From NCBI RefSeq assembly GCF_036567765.1, contig NZ_DATCTU010000091.1, forward strand, positions 62,001 through 126,000: DNA of 64,000 nt, written 5' to 3'. Below the pieces are notes generated by a model that searched no databases, was not told the DNA's origin, and saw only the letters and a list, made by a program, of their open reading frames with translations. Position 1 is the first letter of the stretch; the number at the start of each line of letters is the position of its first letter. The stretch is from Pseudobacteroides sp. GTDB taxonomy: Bacteria; Bacillota; Clostridia; Acetivibrionales; DSM-2933. Made by a program: the position numbers and the translations under genes. Below, piece by piece: positions 17,001 to 24,881 of the stretch.

Positions 17001-17030
17001 AGTATATAGTAAGACAAATACATTAGTCAA
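17001..17030 (-). promoter_or_regulatory. Promoter of the rtcB leader cassette
   Basis: On the minus strand TTGACT (17030-17025), an 18-nt spacer and TATACT (17006-17001). It lies in the gap after the rlaP stop and reads into the leader ORF at 16915 and onwards to rtcB. Confidence 0.6.
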
Positions 17031-17050
17031 TATATGTAATAAAACTGAAA

Positions 17051-18052
17051 TCAAAACATTAGCTCCCTGTATATTTCTATCATCAAATCCTCCACACCCT
17101 TGTAGTCCGGTTCATCGGGCAGGGGAGTATTTGCTGCAGCAAGCTTGAATCTTTTTTCGTATTCGTCAACCATTTGAAATACTTCACTATAGCTGTACTT
17201 TCCCTTACGGATATCAAGAAAAAGCTCGCGTTCCTTTTCTCGATATGTATTTACTCCTTTGCCCTCCAAGATCTCAGTCCCAGTAACCAAAAGGCGTATA
17301 AGGTGCATTGCATGCTTGTTTAAATGCAATTCGTCCTTTTTACTGTTGCGGTGATTGAGCTTTGCATACTCCTTAACGATGTTATTCATATCGCAATATA
17401 TGTTCTTGAAGTCACGGAGGGGGTAGTGGCTTAGGTTAATATCAATAAATATTTCTGTTTCAACATCTTTTTTATCGGAATTATCTATATAAAGCTGAAT
17501 TTCGCTGTCTGTAAAGGCCTTATAGGTCCTCTTTAAGTGATCCATCTGGCCTAAAATACTGTTTAAAATATGCTGCTCCTTTTCCTTGTGGGGATAGCTG
17601 TCGCGGGCAAGAGCATTTTGAAGCCTTCTCAGCTGAGCTGTTGCATAACTGCCGAAGCTTGTGATGGCTTTTTTGGATAAAAATAGGTTTATGTTGTCCC
17701 TTAAAAGCCTGCCTTCCTTTGTTATGGCAAGAAGATGATCCTCCCGTGTGCCCAATATTTCAAGCACATTTGGATTGCTGTTCAAACAGAGGCCGATAAA
17801 TTTCTTAAGGCCATATATGACAGTATCGGTGGCCCTGTCCTCAAACTGTTCAAAGCTTGATAATCCCATAATATCCTGCTTGGCTTCCAAGGTGACACCC
17901 CTTATATCGGTATCGCTTGTTTCCACATTTGTACCATAGGAAATGGACCCGGCAGTAGTAAGTATTAATATGTTATTCCCAAGATGGGGGTCGGTTCTTA
18001 AGAAGTCATATTCTGCTGTGTTGATTTTTTCTTTTATAAAATTTATATCCAT
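17051..18052 (-). CDS. RlaP-like polymerase-beta-superfamily nucleotidyltransferase
   Basis: A 333-aa predicted nucleotidyltransferase. The pol-beta motif is LTTAGSISYGTNVETSDTDI: the GS pair lies near residues 35-36 and the DxD metal-binding pair in SDTDIRG near 48-50. Helical C-terminal regions follow. Proteins of this type (RlaP, RNA-ligase-associated) occur in RNA-repair gene neighbourhoods, and this one lies immediately upstream and co-oriented with rtcB-prfH, so a role in tailing or capping RNA ends is reasonable but untested. ATG follows aaaaggagaaag. A broken relative is at 23141-23732. Confidence 0.82.
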   Translation of the reverse strand: MDINFIKEKINTAEYDFLRTDPHLGNNILILTTAGSISYGTNVETSDTDIRGVTLEAKQDIMGLSSFEQFEDRATDTVIYGLKKFIGLCLNSNPNVLEILGTREDHLLAITKEGRLLRDNINLFLSKKAITSFGSYATAQLRRLQNALARDSYPHKEKEQHILNSILGQMDHLKRTYKAFTDSEIQLYIDNSDKKDVETEIFIDINLSHYPLRDFKNIYCDMNNIVKEYAKLNHRNSKKDELHLNKHAMHLIRLLVTGTEILEGKGVNTYREKERELFLDIRKGKYSYSEVFQMVDEYEKRFKLAAANTPLPDEPDYKGVEDLMIEIYRELMF

Positions 18053-18144
18053 GGGCTTTCTCCTTTTATACAGTATTATAAACCTTTGCGTTCATATCTG
18101 CACCAATTATTTTATTGCAGAAAGTAAAAAAATCTTCAAATGCA

Positions 18145-18174
18145 TTGACAATACGACTAGCATAGTAATATAAT
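18145..18174 (+). promoter_or_regulatory. Promoter of the macro-pnuC-nadR unit
   Basis: TTGACA (18145-18150), an 18-nt spacer and TATAAT (18169-18174). Diverges from the rlaP gene. Confidence 0.6.
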
Positions 18175-18230
18175 GTTATTAACAAGTTAATAATATCATT
18201 TATAAGCAATAGGTAAGGAGGGGAGTAACT

Positions 18231-18929
18231 ATGTCAGGTATAAATAACAGAGAAATAAGAGTCGAAATTGCAAAGGAAACACTGGAAATTTTAAGTGATG
18301 GATTCTATGTAAACAGTGACAATGAAAAAATTATATTCAAGGATGAACTTGATTATGCAGTTTCAAAATCGGTTTTATATAAGCCTGAAATGCCGGAGAG
18401 TATTGGAGATGAAGTTGGTGAACTGCTTAATTTACATAGGAATAGGGGATGTAAAATAGAGGTAACAAGTGAAACAACCATACAGGCCTCCACGAGATTG
18501 GTAAACCAGGAAGTAATAAAAGAAATGGTTTGCCTGAATTTTGCGTCGGCAAAGAACCCTGGAGGCGGCTTTCTAACAGGAAGTCAGGCACAGGAAGAAA
18601 GCCTGGCAAGATCCTCCGGACTATATCCCTGTATATCGCAGATGAGTGAAATGTACGAATATAATCGAAACCATAGGACTTGTCTTTATTCCGACTATAT
18701 GATCTATTCTCCTAAAGTTCCCTTTATCAGGTTTGACAGCGGAAAACTTATAAATAAGCCTGTGCTTGTTTCTGTTATTACTTCACCAGCAGTAAATGCA
18801 GGGGTAGTAATGCAAAGGGACGAAGAAGACCGCAATAAAATAGGTGAGGTAAGAATTGTGTTTGCGGTTTATGAGAAATCCGAGGATAAAAGGAACTTTA
18901 ATGCTTTTAACAATGTATTTGGAAAATGA
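18231..18929 (+). CDS. PARG-like macro-domain protein (TIGR02452 family), apparently internally deleted
   Basis: Family members hydrolyse ADP-ribose linkages. The bacterial PARG signature is present: LNFASAKNPGGGFLTG followed by QAQEESLARSSGLY (GGG 111-113, QEE 121-123), with the catalytic Glu pair. The downstream landmark ITSPAVNAG is also present. From memory of the family, a segment of about 50-60 residues containing a GAWGCGVF-like motif should follow; here IGEV joins directly to RIVFAVYEKSED, which is the usual C-terminal strand. The reading frame is kept, so a shortened protein may be made but the macro fold would lack a core part. Likely operon with pnuC (13-nt gap) and nadR. Confidence 0.8.
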   Translation: MSGINNREIRVEIAKETLEILSDGFYVNSDNEKIIFKDELDYAVSKSVLYKPEMPESIGDEVGELLNLHRNRGCKIEVTSETTIQASTRLVNQEVIKEMVCLNFASAKNPGGGFLTGSQAQEESLARSSGLYPCISQMSEMYEYNRNHRTCLYSDYMIYSPKVPFIRFDSGKLINKPVLVSVITSPAVNAGVVMQRDEEDRNKIGEVRIVFAVYEKSEDKRNFNAFNNVFGK

Positions 18930-18942
18930 GGGGGAGATTACT

Positions 18943-19647
18943 ATGAATTTTAAAGGATGGAACTTGTTTGAAATTGCATGGCTGACAACGTTTTCTGCAA
19001 TAATGCTGATATTATCGTTTTTCTGGAAGACCAATCTTCTTGGAATTTCTGTTTATCTTACAGGAGTTGTTTGTGTAGTCTTGGCTGCTAAAGGTAATGT
19101 ATGGAACTATGTGTTTGGATTATATAACTCTATAGGCTATGCATGGATAAGTTATGAGAATAAACTGTTTGGAGAGGTAATGTTAAACCTTTTGTTCTAT
19201 GTTCCCACAGGAGTAATCGGTTGGTTTATGTGGAAAAGACAAATTGGCAATGATAATACTGTAATAATGAAGAAAATGAACTGGAAGGGTGTAGCAGGTT
19301 TAATAAGCTTGTGCGTAGCAGCTACCATAGGCTACGGGGTATGGCTTACAACTTTCAAGGGACAGAATACGCCATACCTTGATGCTTTTATAGTTGTGAC
19401 TTCAATAATAGCAACACTTGCAATGATGTTTCGTTTCAGGGAACAATGGTTTTTGTACATTACCATAAATGTGGCACAAATAGTAATGTGGTCTATAAGG
19501 CTATTTAACGAAGGAAGCAGTGCTGCGGCTATGACGCTGATGTGGACTGCATACCTTGTAAATAGTGTTTACGGACTGTATAGGTGGAGCAAAGGTGCAA
19601 GTGATAACGGTTCATCACAGGATGAAGCTAAAATATGGGTTGGATGA
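18943..19647 (+). CDS. pnuC: PnuC-type nicotinamide riboside/nicotinamide transporter
   Basis: A 234-aa membrane protein with seven or so helices and the PnuC landmarks NVWNYVFGLYNSIGYAWISY, TGVIGWFMWKRQ and WTAYLVNSVYGLYRW. It takes up an NAD precursor for phosphorylation by the NadR protein encoded 13 nt downstream. ATG at 18943 follows a gaggggag site; upstream in-frame starts lie inside the macro gene. Location in an operon with an ADP-ribose hydrolase suggests NAD replacement after NAD+ consumption. Confidence 0.92.
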   Translation: MNFKGWNLFEIAWLTTFSAIMLILSFFWKTNLLGISVYLTGVVCVVLAAKGNVWNYVFGLYNSIGYAWISYENKLFGEVMLNLLFYVPTGVIGWFMWKRQIGNDNTVIMKKMNWKGVAGLISLCVAATIGYGVWLTTFKGQNTPYLDAFIVVTSIIATLAMMFRFREQWFLYITINVAQIVMWSIRLFNEGSSAAAMTLMWTAYLVNSVYGLYRWSKGASDNGSSQDEAKIWVG

Positions 19648-19660
19648 GAGGTGAAAAACG

Positions 19661-20671
19661 ATGAAAAAAACAGGGTTGGTGCTTGGGAAGTTTGCACCCT
19701 TGCACAGGGGACATCAGTATATGATTGAAACGGCTTTGAAAGAGATGGATGAGCTGCATGTACTGATATATGATTCTGATTTGATTGAGGTTCCTTTGCA
19801 TGTAAGGAGCAGATGGATACGCACTTTGTATCCAAAAGCCAGCGTAATAGAAGCATGGGACGGACCCCAGGAGGTTGGAGACACGCCAGAAATTATGAAG
19901 AAAAATGAGGATTATATTATAGAACGCCTTCAGGATGTTAAAATAACCCATTTTTATTCAAATGAATTTTATGGGGATCATGTAAGCAAAGCACTTGGGG
20001 CTGAGAACCGGCAAATTGACAGGAACAGGGATGCATTTCCCATATCTGCAACTATGATCAGGGAAAACGCCTTTAGACATAAGGAATATATACACCCTCT
20101 AGTCTATGATGATTTGATCGTAAAAGTAGTCTTTGTTGGTGCTATGTCAACAGGCAAGACCACAATATGCAGCAGGCTGGCGGAAAAATACAACACAGTA
20201 TGGATGCCTGAATATGGAAGGGAATATTGGGAAAAACACCAGGTAAACAGGAGAATTACTGCAGAACAGATGGTTGAAATAGCAAGAGGACATATTGAGA
20301 GGGAAGATAAGCTCTCTTATGATGTAAATAAATATTTCTTCATTGATACAAACGCCATTACCACACACATGTTTGGGATGGATTATCAAGGCTATGTGCT
20401 TGACGAGCTTGAAATGATGGCACTTAAGGCACAATCAAGGTATGATATTTATTTTCTGTGCTGTGATGATATTCCTTATGATGATACATGGGACCGCTCC
20501 GGCGATCAAAAAAGGCATATATTCCAGAAGCAGATAATTGCGGATCTGAAGGAAAGGAAGATCCCTTATGTTGAGCTTAAGGGATCTTTGGAAGAACGTA
20601 TTGGTGTTGTGGACAGAGTGCTTGCCAGATTTAGAAAATATGATAATCCTGCTTCGTTGGCTTATAAATGA
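19661..20671 (+). CDS. nadR: NadR: NMN adenylyltransferase / ribosylnicotinamide kinase
   Basis: Bifunctional NAD salvage enzyme (336 aa) lacking the N-terminal repressor helix-turn-helix of enterobacterial NadR. The adenylyltransferase domain begins LGKFAPLHRGH (H15, H18) and ends with ISATMIREN (128-136); the kinase domain has the P-loop GAMSTGKTT (160-168). Together with PnuC it turns imported nicotinamide riboside into NAD. ATG follows gagaggtg. No terminator was found directly after it other than the shared convergent hairpin at 20692. Confidence 0.95.
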   Translation: MKKTGLVLGKFAPLHRGHQYMIETALKEMDELHVLIYDSDLIEVPLHVRSRWIRTLYPKASVIEAWDGPQEVGDTPEIMKKNEDYIIERLQDVKITHFYSNEFYGDHVSKALGAENRQIDRNRDAFPISATMIRENAFRHKEYIHPLVYDDLIVKVVFVGAMSTGKTTICSRLAEKYNTVWMPEYGREYWEKHQVNRRITAEQMVEIARGHIEREDKLSYDVNKYFFIDTNAITTHMFGMDYQGYVLDELEMMALKAQSRYDIYFLCCDDIPYDDTWDRSGDQKRHIFQKQIIADLKERKIPYVELKGSLEERIGVVDRVLARFRKYDNPASLAYK

Positions 20672-20691
20672 GTCGGTATTAACAAATAAAA

Positions 20692-20723
20692 ACCAGCTAA
20701 ATACAATTATGTATTTGGCTGGT
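20692..20723 (-). terminator. Terminator between nadR and the LGFP gene
   Basis: ACCAGCTAAATAC (20692-20704) and GTATTTGGCTGGT (20711-20723) form a 13-bp stem with one G-T pair. Read leftwards it is followed by TTTTTATTTG, so it is a good terminator for the minus-strand LGFP gene; rightwards there is no T-run. Confidence 0.75.
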
Positions 20724-20748
20724 ATGAGGATTAGAATAACTCAATATA

Positions 20749-21909
20749 CTACAAAAGAGGTTCCATATATACATTCAGGTCTCCATTGGGCATAACCTTT
20801 ACAGACAATATGTTAATTCCATCAGGTACTGATGCAATCTTATTCTTTTTACCAACCAACGGGTTTAAAGTGGCTTTAAATTGATCATTAACTTCAGAGG
20901 CACTTAAACCCATTGAAGTAGGCCAGGGTACATTGGTATGAACCCACCATTTATTAAGTATTGCATTAACAACTTTTGACTTTTTGTCATATGAAATTTC
21001 GATCCATAGCTTAAGATTGGAAGAAACATCAGGTAATACAGGTACATCGGCACCTAAATCGACGTGAACTACATACTGTCTGTTATGTACAGAGGTTCCA
21101 TCAAATGAATAATCAGTAATGGACTCCAAGTATGGCCCTTTACTGATATAAATTTTATCATTGGATTTTATTTTGGGAATTATGAATTTCTTAATTTCTT
21201 CCATAACTTCATCAACAGTTTTACTTGCGTTGTTTATGGTAAGTTTACTAAGCTCATTTGCTTTGTTACTTCCGAATTTCCAGAAAAGGACTCCGTTTTC
21301 AAAATCATTGTACCTGTTTTTGCCGCCATCGGATGTGCTGAGTTCTCCAGAAATCGGGTAACCCAGCTCGGGATTTTTTTTCCAACCGTGTTCTGCCCAG
21401 TATTGGCGTATTAAACCATATATTTCATGTGCAGAGATGGAGGGTTTCCAGTAAATTGAGCCGTGCTGGAAATGATTGAATCTTCCAATTCCATCGGGAG
21501 TTTTGGTTTCATCGGTCAAGGGAAAGCCTAAAATGCCTGATTCCCAGTTTAGTTGCCCCCATTTGTTTCTGATTGCTCCATGCACTTCGAATGCCTCTTT
21601 AGAGCCAGGAAACCAGAGAATTGTGCCGCCCTGAAACTGGCTATATTTTCCGTTTTGAACAGGAGAATTACTTTCATCGGTTTTTGGATAACCTAAAAAA
21701 CTTTTTTCCCAACCAAGTTTAGCCCATTTGTCTCTGATAAGACCATGCACCTCGTGAGCACCGGTTAACGGTGACCAGTAAATAGAGCCGTGTTGATAGT
21801 GCCGATAATGGCCAATACCGTCAGGGCAAACTAACTCCTTAGTGGTAGGGGTTCCGAGAAATCCACCCGGGCCGCCCAATTCATTGTACTTGACATCAAT
21901 TGCTGACAT
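20749..21909 (-). CDS. LGFP-repeat protein with unique C-terminal domain
   Basis: The first 215 residues hold four LGFP-type repeats of about 52-54 residues, each with a LG(Y/F)P or FLGTP turn, a FQHGSIYW-type strand and a HE(V/I)xGLIR(D/N/Q) helix. The C-terminal 160 residues are of unknown type. LGFP repeats are usually found on secreted wall proteins, but no signal peptide is seen (the N-terminus is MSAIDVKYNELGGPGGF), so it may be cytoplasmic or exported by another route. A perfect gaggaggg site precedes the ATG at 21909. Function unknown. Confidence 0.75.
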   Translation of the reverse strand: MSAIDVKYNELGGPGGFLGTPTTKELVCPDGIGHYRHYQHGSIYWSPLTGAHEVHGLIRDKWAKLGWEKSFLGYPKTDESNSPVQNGKYSQFQGGTILWFPGSKEAFEVHGAIRNKWGQLNWESGILGFPLTDETKTPDGIGRFNHFQHGSIYWKPSISAHEIYGLIRQYWAEHGWKKNPELGYPISGELSTSDGGKNRYNDFENGVLFWKFGSNKANELSKLTINNASKTVDEVMEEIKKFIIPKIKSNDKIYISKGPYLESITDYSFDGTSVHNRQYVVHVDLGADVPVLPDVSSNLKLWIEISYDKKSKVVNAILNKWWVHTNVPWPTSMGLSASEVNDQFKATLNPLVGKKNKIASVPDGINILSVKVMPNGDLNVYMEPLL

Positions 21910-21963
21910 AAAATATCCCTCCTCTTAGCCTGCATAAGTTTACAATATTCCTGGTGTTAAGTT

Positions 21964-22076
21964 ATAATTAGGTATGATTAAAAAATTACTTCCGCTTTTG
22001 AGCGGGTGTTGACGAGCTAAATCAACACATGAGCGAAATTTATAGCGTAAGTTATTTTTTGATCGTGCCTTATTAT
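21964..22076. repeat. 113-bp imperfect palindrome (MITE-like or cruciform)
   Basis: The left arm (ataattaggtatgattaaaa... from 21964) is nearly the reverse complement of the right arm (22022-22076), closing on GGTGTTGA-cgagctaaa-TCAACAC at 22005-22028. It lies in the divergent gap between the LGFP and ADP-ribosylglycohydrolase genes and carries no ORF. Confidence 0.6.
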
Positions 22077-22200
22077 AGGAATACCACAGTAATTGCTAGT
22101 ACAAACAATAATTGACATCTAGATTGGAATAAAATTTACAGATTTATCTTTAATTCAAAATAATGAAAATAATAACTAAATTAAGAAAGAGGTATTTTTT

Positions 22201-23148
22201 ATGATCAGGCAAATGGATAAGATCCTAGGTGGTTTGTGGGGATTACTTATAGGAGACGCTTTGGGGGTTCCTTATGAGTTTAATGACCCCTCTGATCTCC
22301 CCCAAATAGATAAGATAGAGTTTAACCCACCTGAAGGTTTTGAAAGGTCACATAGGGGAGTATTGCCGGGAACATGGTCGGATGATGGTGCACAGGCATT
22401 GTGCCTTTTGGATTCGCTACTTGAATGCAAGACCATGAATATAGACAGCTTTGCTTCAAAGCTACTTTCCTGGTATGAAAACGGCCTTTGGGCTGTTGAT
22501 AATAAAGTCTTTGATGTTGGAAACCAGACTGTAACTACATTAATGGCATATAAAAAAGGGGTGCCTCCTAACAAATCAGGCTTTATTCTACCTGATGGCA
22601 AGGGTAATGGCTCACTTATGAGGGTATTGCCCCTGGCACTCTGGCATAGAGGCAGTAAAGAAGAACTGGTATACTTTGCCCATCTTCAATCTCTTGTTAC
22701 CCATGGGCATGAGATAAATCAGGTATGTTGTGCATTATATAGCTTGTGGGCAGTAGAAATTATGAATGGACTGGCCATTGATGACGCATATATGAAAGCG
22801 GTTAAAGAATTAAGGGAAATATACAGGAAGGATTCTTCGTATTATAACGAATTGGAATGCTGCTTAAGGCCGGATGATGAACCCTTTGGCAAGGGAGGAG
22901 GATATGTAGTTGACTCCTTTAGAAGCGTCAGAATGGTCCTAAATAATGAGGATTCATATGAAATGGTGGTCAAAGCAGCGGTAAGCTTAGGCCACGACAC
23001 CGATACGACTGCTGCAATTGCAGGGGGATTAGCAGGAATTGCATATGGCTTTGACAGCATACCAGGCCGTTGGGTATCAGCATTAAGAGGCAGGGAAGAT
23101 TTGCATACTCTTATTAATGGGCTGCTAACTCACTTAGGGATTATTTAG
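22201..23148 (+). CDS. ADP-ribosylglycohydrolase family protein
   Basis: A 315-aa ARH/DraG-type enzyme expected to cleave ADP-ribose from proteins, nucleic acids or small molecules. Metal-binding residues are visible at both ends: PGTWSDDG (T58, D61, D62) and GHDTDTTAAIAGGLAG near residues 268-283. The length is normal and nothing seems missing. ATG follows agaaagagg. It ends 8 nt inside the convergent broken nucleotidyltransferase gene. With the PARG-like protein at 18231 and kptA at 1567 it forms an ADP-ribose-handling set. Confidence 0.9.
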   Translation: MIRQMDKILGGLWGLLIGDALGVPYEFNDPSDLPQIDKIEFNPPEGFERSHRGVLPGTWSDDGAQALCLLDSLLECKTMNIDSFASKLLSWYENGLWAVDNKVFDVGNQTVTTLMAYKKGVPPNKSGFILPDGKGNGSLMRVLPLALWHRGSKEELVYFAHLQSLVTHGHEINQVCCALYSLWAVEIMNGLAIDDAYMKAVKELREIYRKDSSYYNELECCLRPDDEPFGKGGGYVVDSFRSVRMVLNNEDSYEMVVKAAVSLGHDTDTTAAIAGGLAGIAYGFDSIPGRWVSALRGREDLHTLINGLLTHLGII

Positions 23149-23732
23149 GAGATAACCAAATCATCTTCCCCCATACCTCGTTTAGTGTTTCTCGGAATAA
23201 CTCATCTAAAAGGCTGATATCATGAGTTTTTTCGTGTTTTGCAGACTTTAGATAATCCTCATAACGATGGATATTGCTTTCAAAGAAATCCATAATAACA
23301 GGGCTTTGGGGTTCAATATCAATTTCCAACCCGGATGTTTTTTTAAGAAGCAGCTTGTTAATTTCGTTTAGGAGACATTGGTCAAGCTTCTGATTATCCA
23401 TTAGCTTGCTAAACTCCATTGGAGGCATTGTGTTGTTTTTCTCAATCCACATACAGGCAAGAAGTGGTCTTAAAATGTAAAAGTATCTTTTGATTTTTAC
23501 CTCATCTGTAGTTTATGTCAAGCAAATCATCTATAGGGTACTCAATATAATCCTTTTTATCTTCAATGGACAAGTACCACTCAAGCGGCCGAATGTATAT
23601 AAATCGTGCGTCATAATCGCTGTCTTTGGAGGCAAAACCCCAGCCCCTGCTGCCTGATTCAACAGCATAAAGAATTCTTATACTATTTTCCCTTTCCATT
23701 TGATGGAGCTTTGATAATATGATATCCCTCAT
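23141..23732 (-). pseudogene. Broken nucleotidyltransferase (RlaP/YcgL-like)
   Basis: The N-terminal piece from ATG 23732 reads ILYAVESGSRGWGFASKDSD with the pol-beta GS and DxD-type residues and ends LLDINYR-stop near 23511. A different frame then gives EVKIKRYFYILRPLLACMWI and runs to 23141. In intact relatives these two parts are separated by some tens of residues, so an internal deletion plus frameshift has occurred. The N-terminal ATG has a gaggtg site. The ends 23141-23148 overlap the convergent ADP-ribosylglycohydrolase gene. Confidence 0.7.
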
Positions 23733-23916
23733 TTAATACACCTCGACTAAATAAAATTTTACTATTTTGTAAACACTTTATAGGCGTTTTGCTATATGAT
23801 AGTCTTGTAGAATATTATATACTTAAACTAAAATTTGTACAAAGCTTAATTATGGGCTAAAAGTGTTTGAAGTATTACTAACATTTTAGCCTAAGAATAC
23901 TGGGAGGCTACTTGTA

Positions 23917-24879
23917 ATGAGAGTTGTAATTTTAGCTGTTATATCTGTTTTGCTGGTATTTACTTATGGATGTGATTCAAAGAAGGAACCTATGAAAAAT
24001 AAACAAACTACTGCTTCGTCAACCACACCGACAAAAACAGCAGATGTTACTAAACAGAATGAGCTGCCGAATGTGAGTGTAAGTTTTACAAAAGAGTCTT
24101 TTCCTAAAATTGACGGATCAACTGCAACCATTCCTTTGACCCAGGCTATGGCAGGGAAGCTTCTTGGAATGTCGTCCGATGAATCTGAAAAGTTTATTAA
24201 GCATAATACCACCCATAACGCATATGTAAATCTGATTGAAGGTAAAGCTGACATTATTTTTGTAACGGAACCATCTGATGAAGAGCTTAAAATAGCGAAG
24301 GATGCCAATGTAGAAATTGAAGTAGTGCCTGTTGTTAAGGAGGGCTTTGTATTTCTTGTGAATATGAATAATCCAGTTAGCTCCCTTACAGTAAAACAAA
24401 TACAGGATATTTACCAGGGAAAGATAAATAGCTGGTCTGAGGTTGGGGGTAACGATTCAACTATAATTCCATACCAAAGGGAGAAGAACTCAGGAAGCCA
24501 GACGATTATGGAACAGAGTGTAATGAAAGGCATTAAGATGATGGATGCACCTAAGAATATTGTTTGGGGCATGTCGGAGCTTATTGACAGCATTGCCAAA
24601 TACGATAATGCAGAAAATGCTTTGGGATATTCGGTCTATTATTATGCAAAGTCTATGTATAATAAAGATACGATCAAGTTTATTGCTGTAGATGGTATAG
24701 CTCCTGATAACAATACAATCGCATCCGGCAAATACCCTTTCACAAGTGCTTATTATGCAGTGTTTAAAAAATCAGAAGCTCAAACCTCACCGGCAAGAAG
24801 TTTACTTGCATGGATTATGAGCAGGGAAGGTCAGGAAACTGCAGAAAAGGCTGGGTATGTACCTTTGGAAGTGAGGTAG
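23917..24879 (+). CDS. PstS-like substrate-binding lipoprotein
   Basis: A 320-aa periplasmic-binding-type protein exported as a lipoprotein: signal peptide MRVVILAVISVLLVFTYG with lipobox FTYGC and the acylated Cys at 19, then a Lys/Thr-rich linker. The body has phosphate-binding-family features: DIYQGKINSWSEVGG, the anion-binding YQREKNSGSQTIMEQ loop and a closing SLLAWIMSREGQETAEKAGY. Phosphate or another anion is the likely ligand; no ABC permease is nearby. Paired with the lipoprotein starting 3 nt downstream. Confidence 0.85.
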   Translation: MRVVILAVISVLLVFTYGCDSKKEPMKNKQTTASSTTPTKTADVTKQNELPNVSVSFTKESFPKIDGSTATIPLTQAMAGKLLGMSSDESEKFIKHNTTHNAYVNLIEGKADIIFVTEPSDEELKIAKDANVEIEVVPVVKEGFVFLVNMNNPVSSLTVKQIQDIYQGKINSWSEVGGNDSTIIPYQREKNSGSQTIMEQSVMKGIKMMDAPKNIVWGMSELIDSIAKYDNAENALGYSVYYYAKSMYNKDTIKFIAVDGIAPDNNTIASGKYPFTSAYYAVFKKSEAQTSPARSLLAWIMSREGQETAEKAGYVPLEVR

Positions 24880-24881
24880 AT

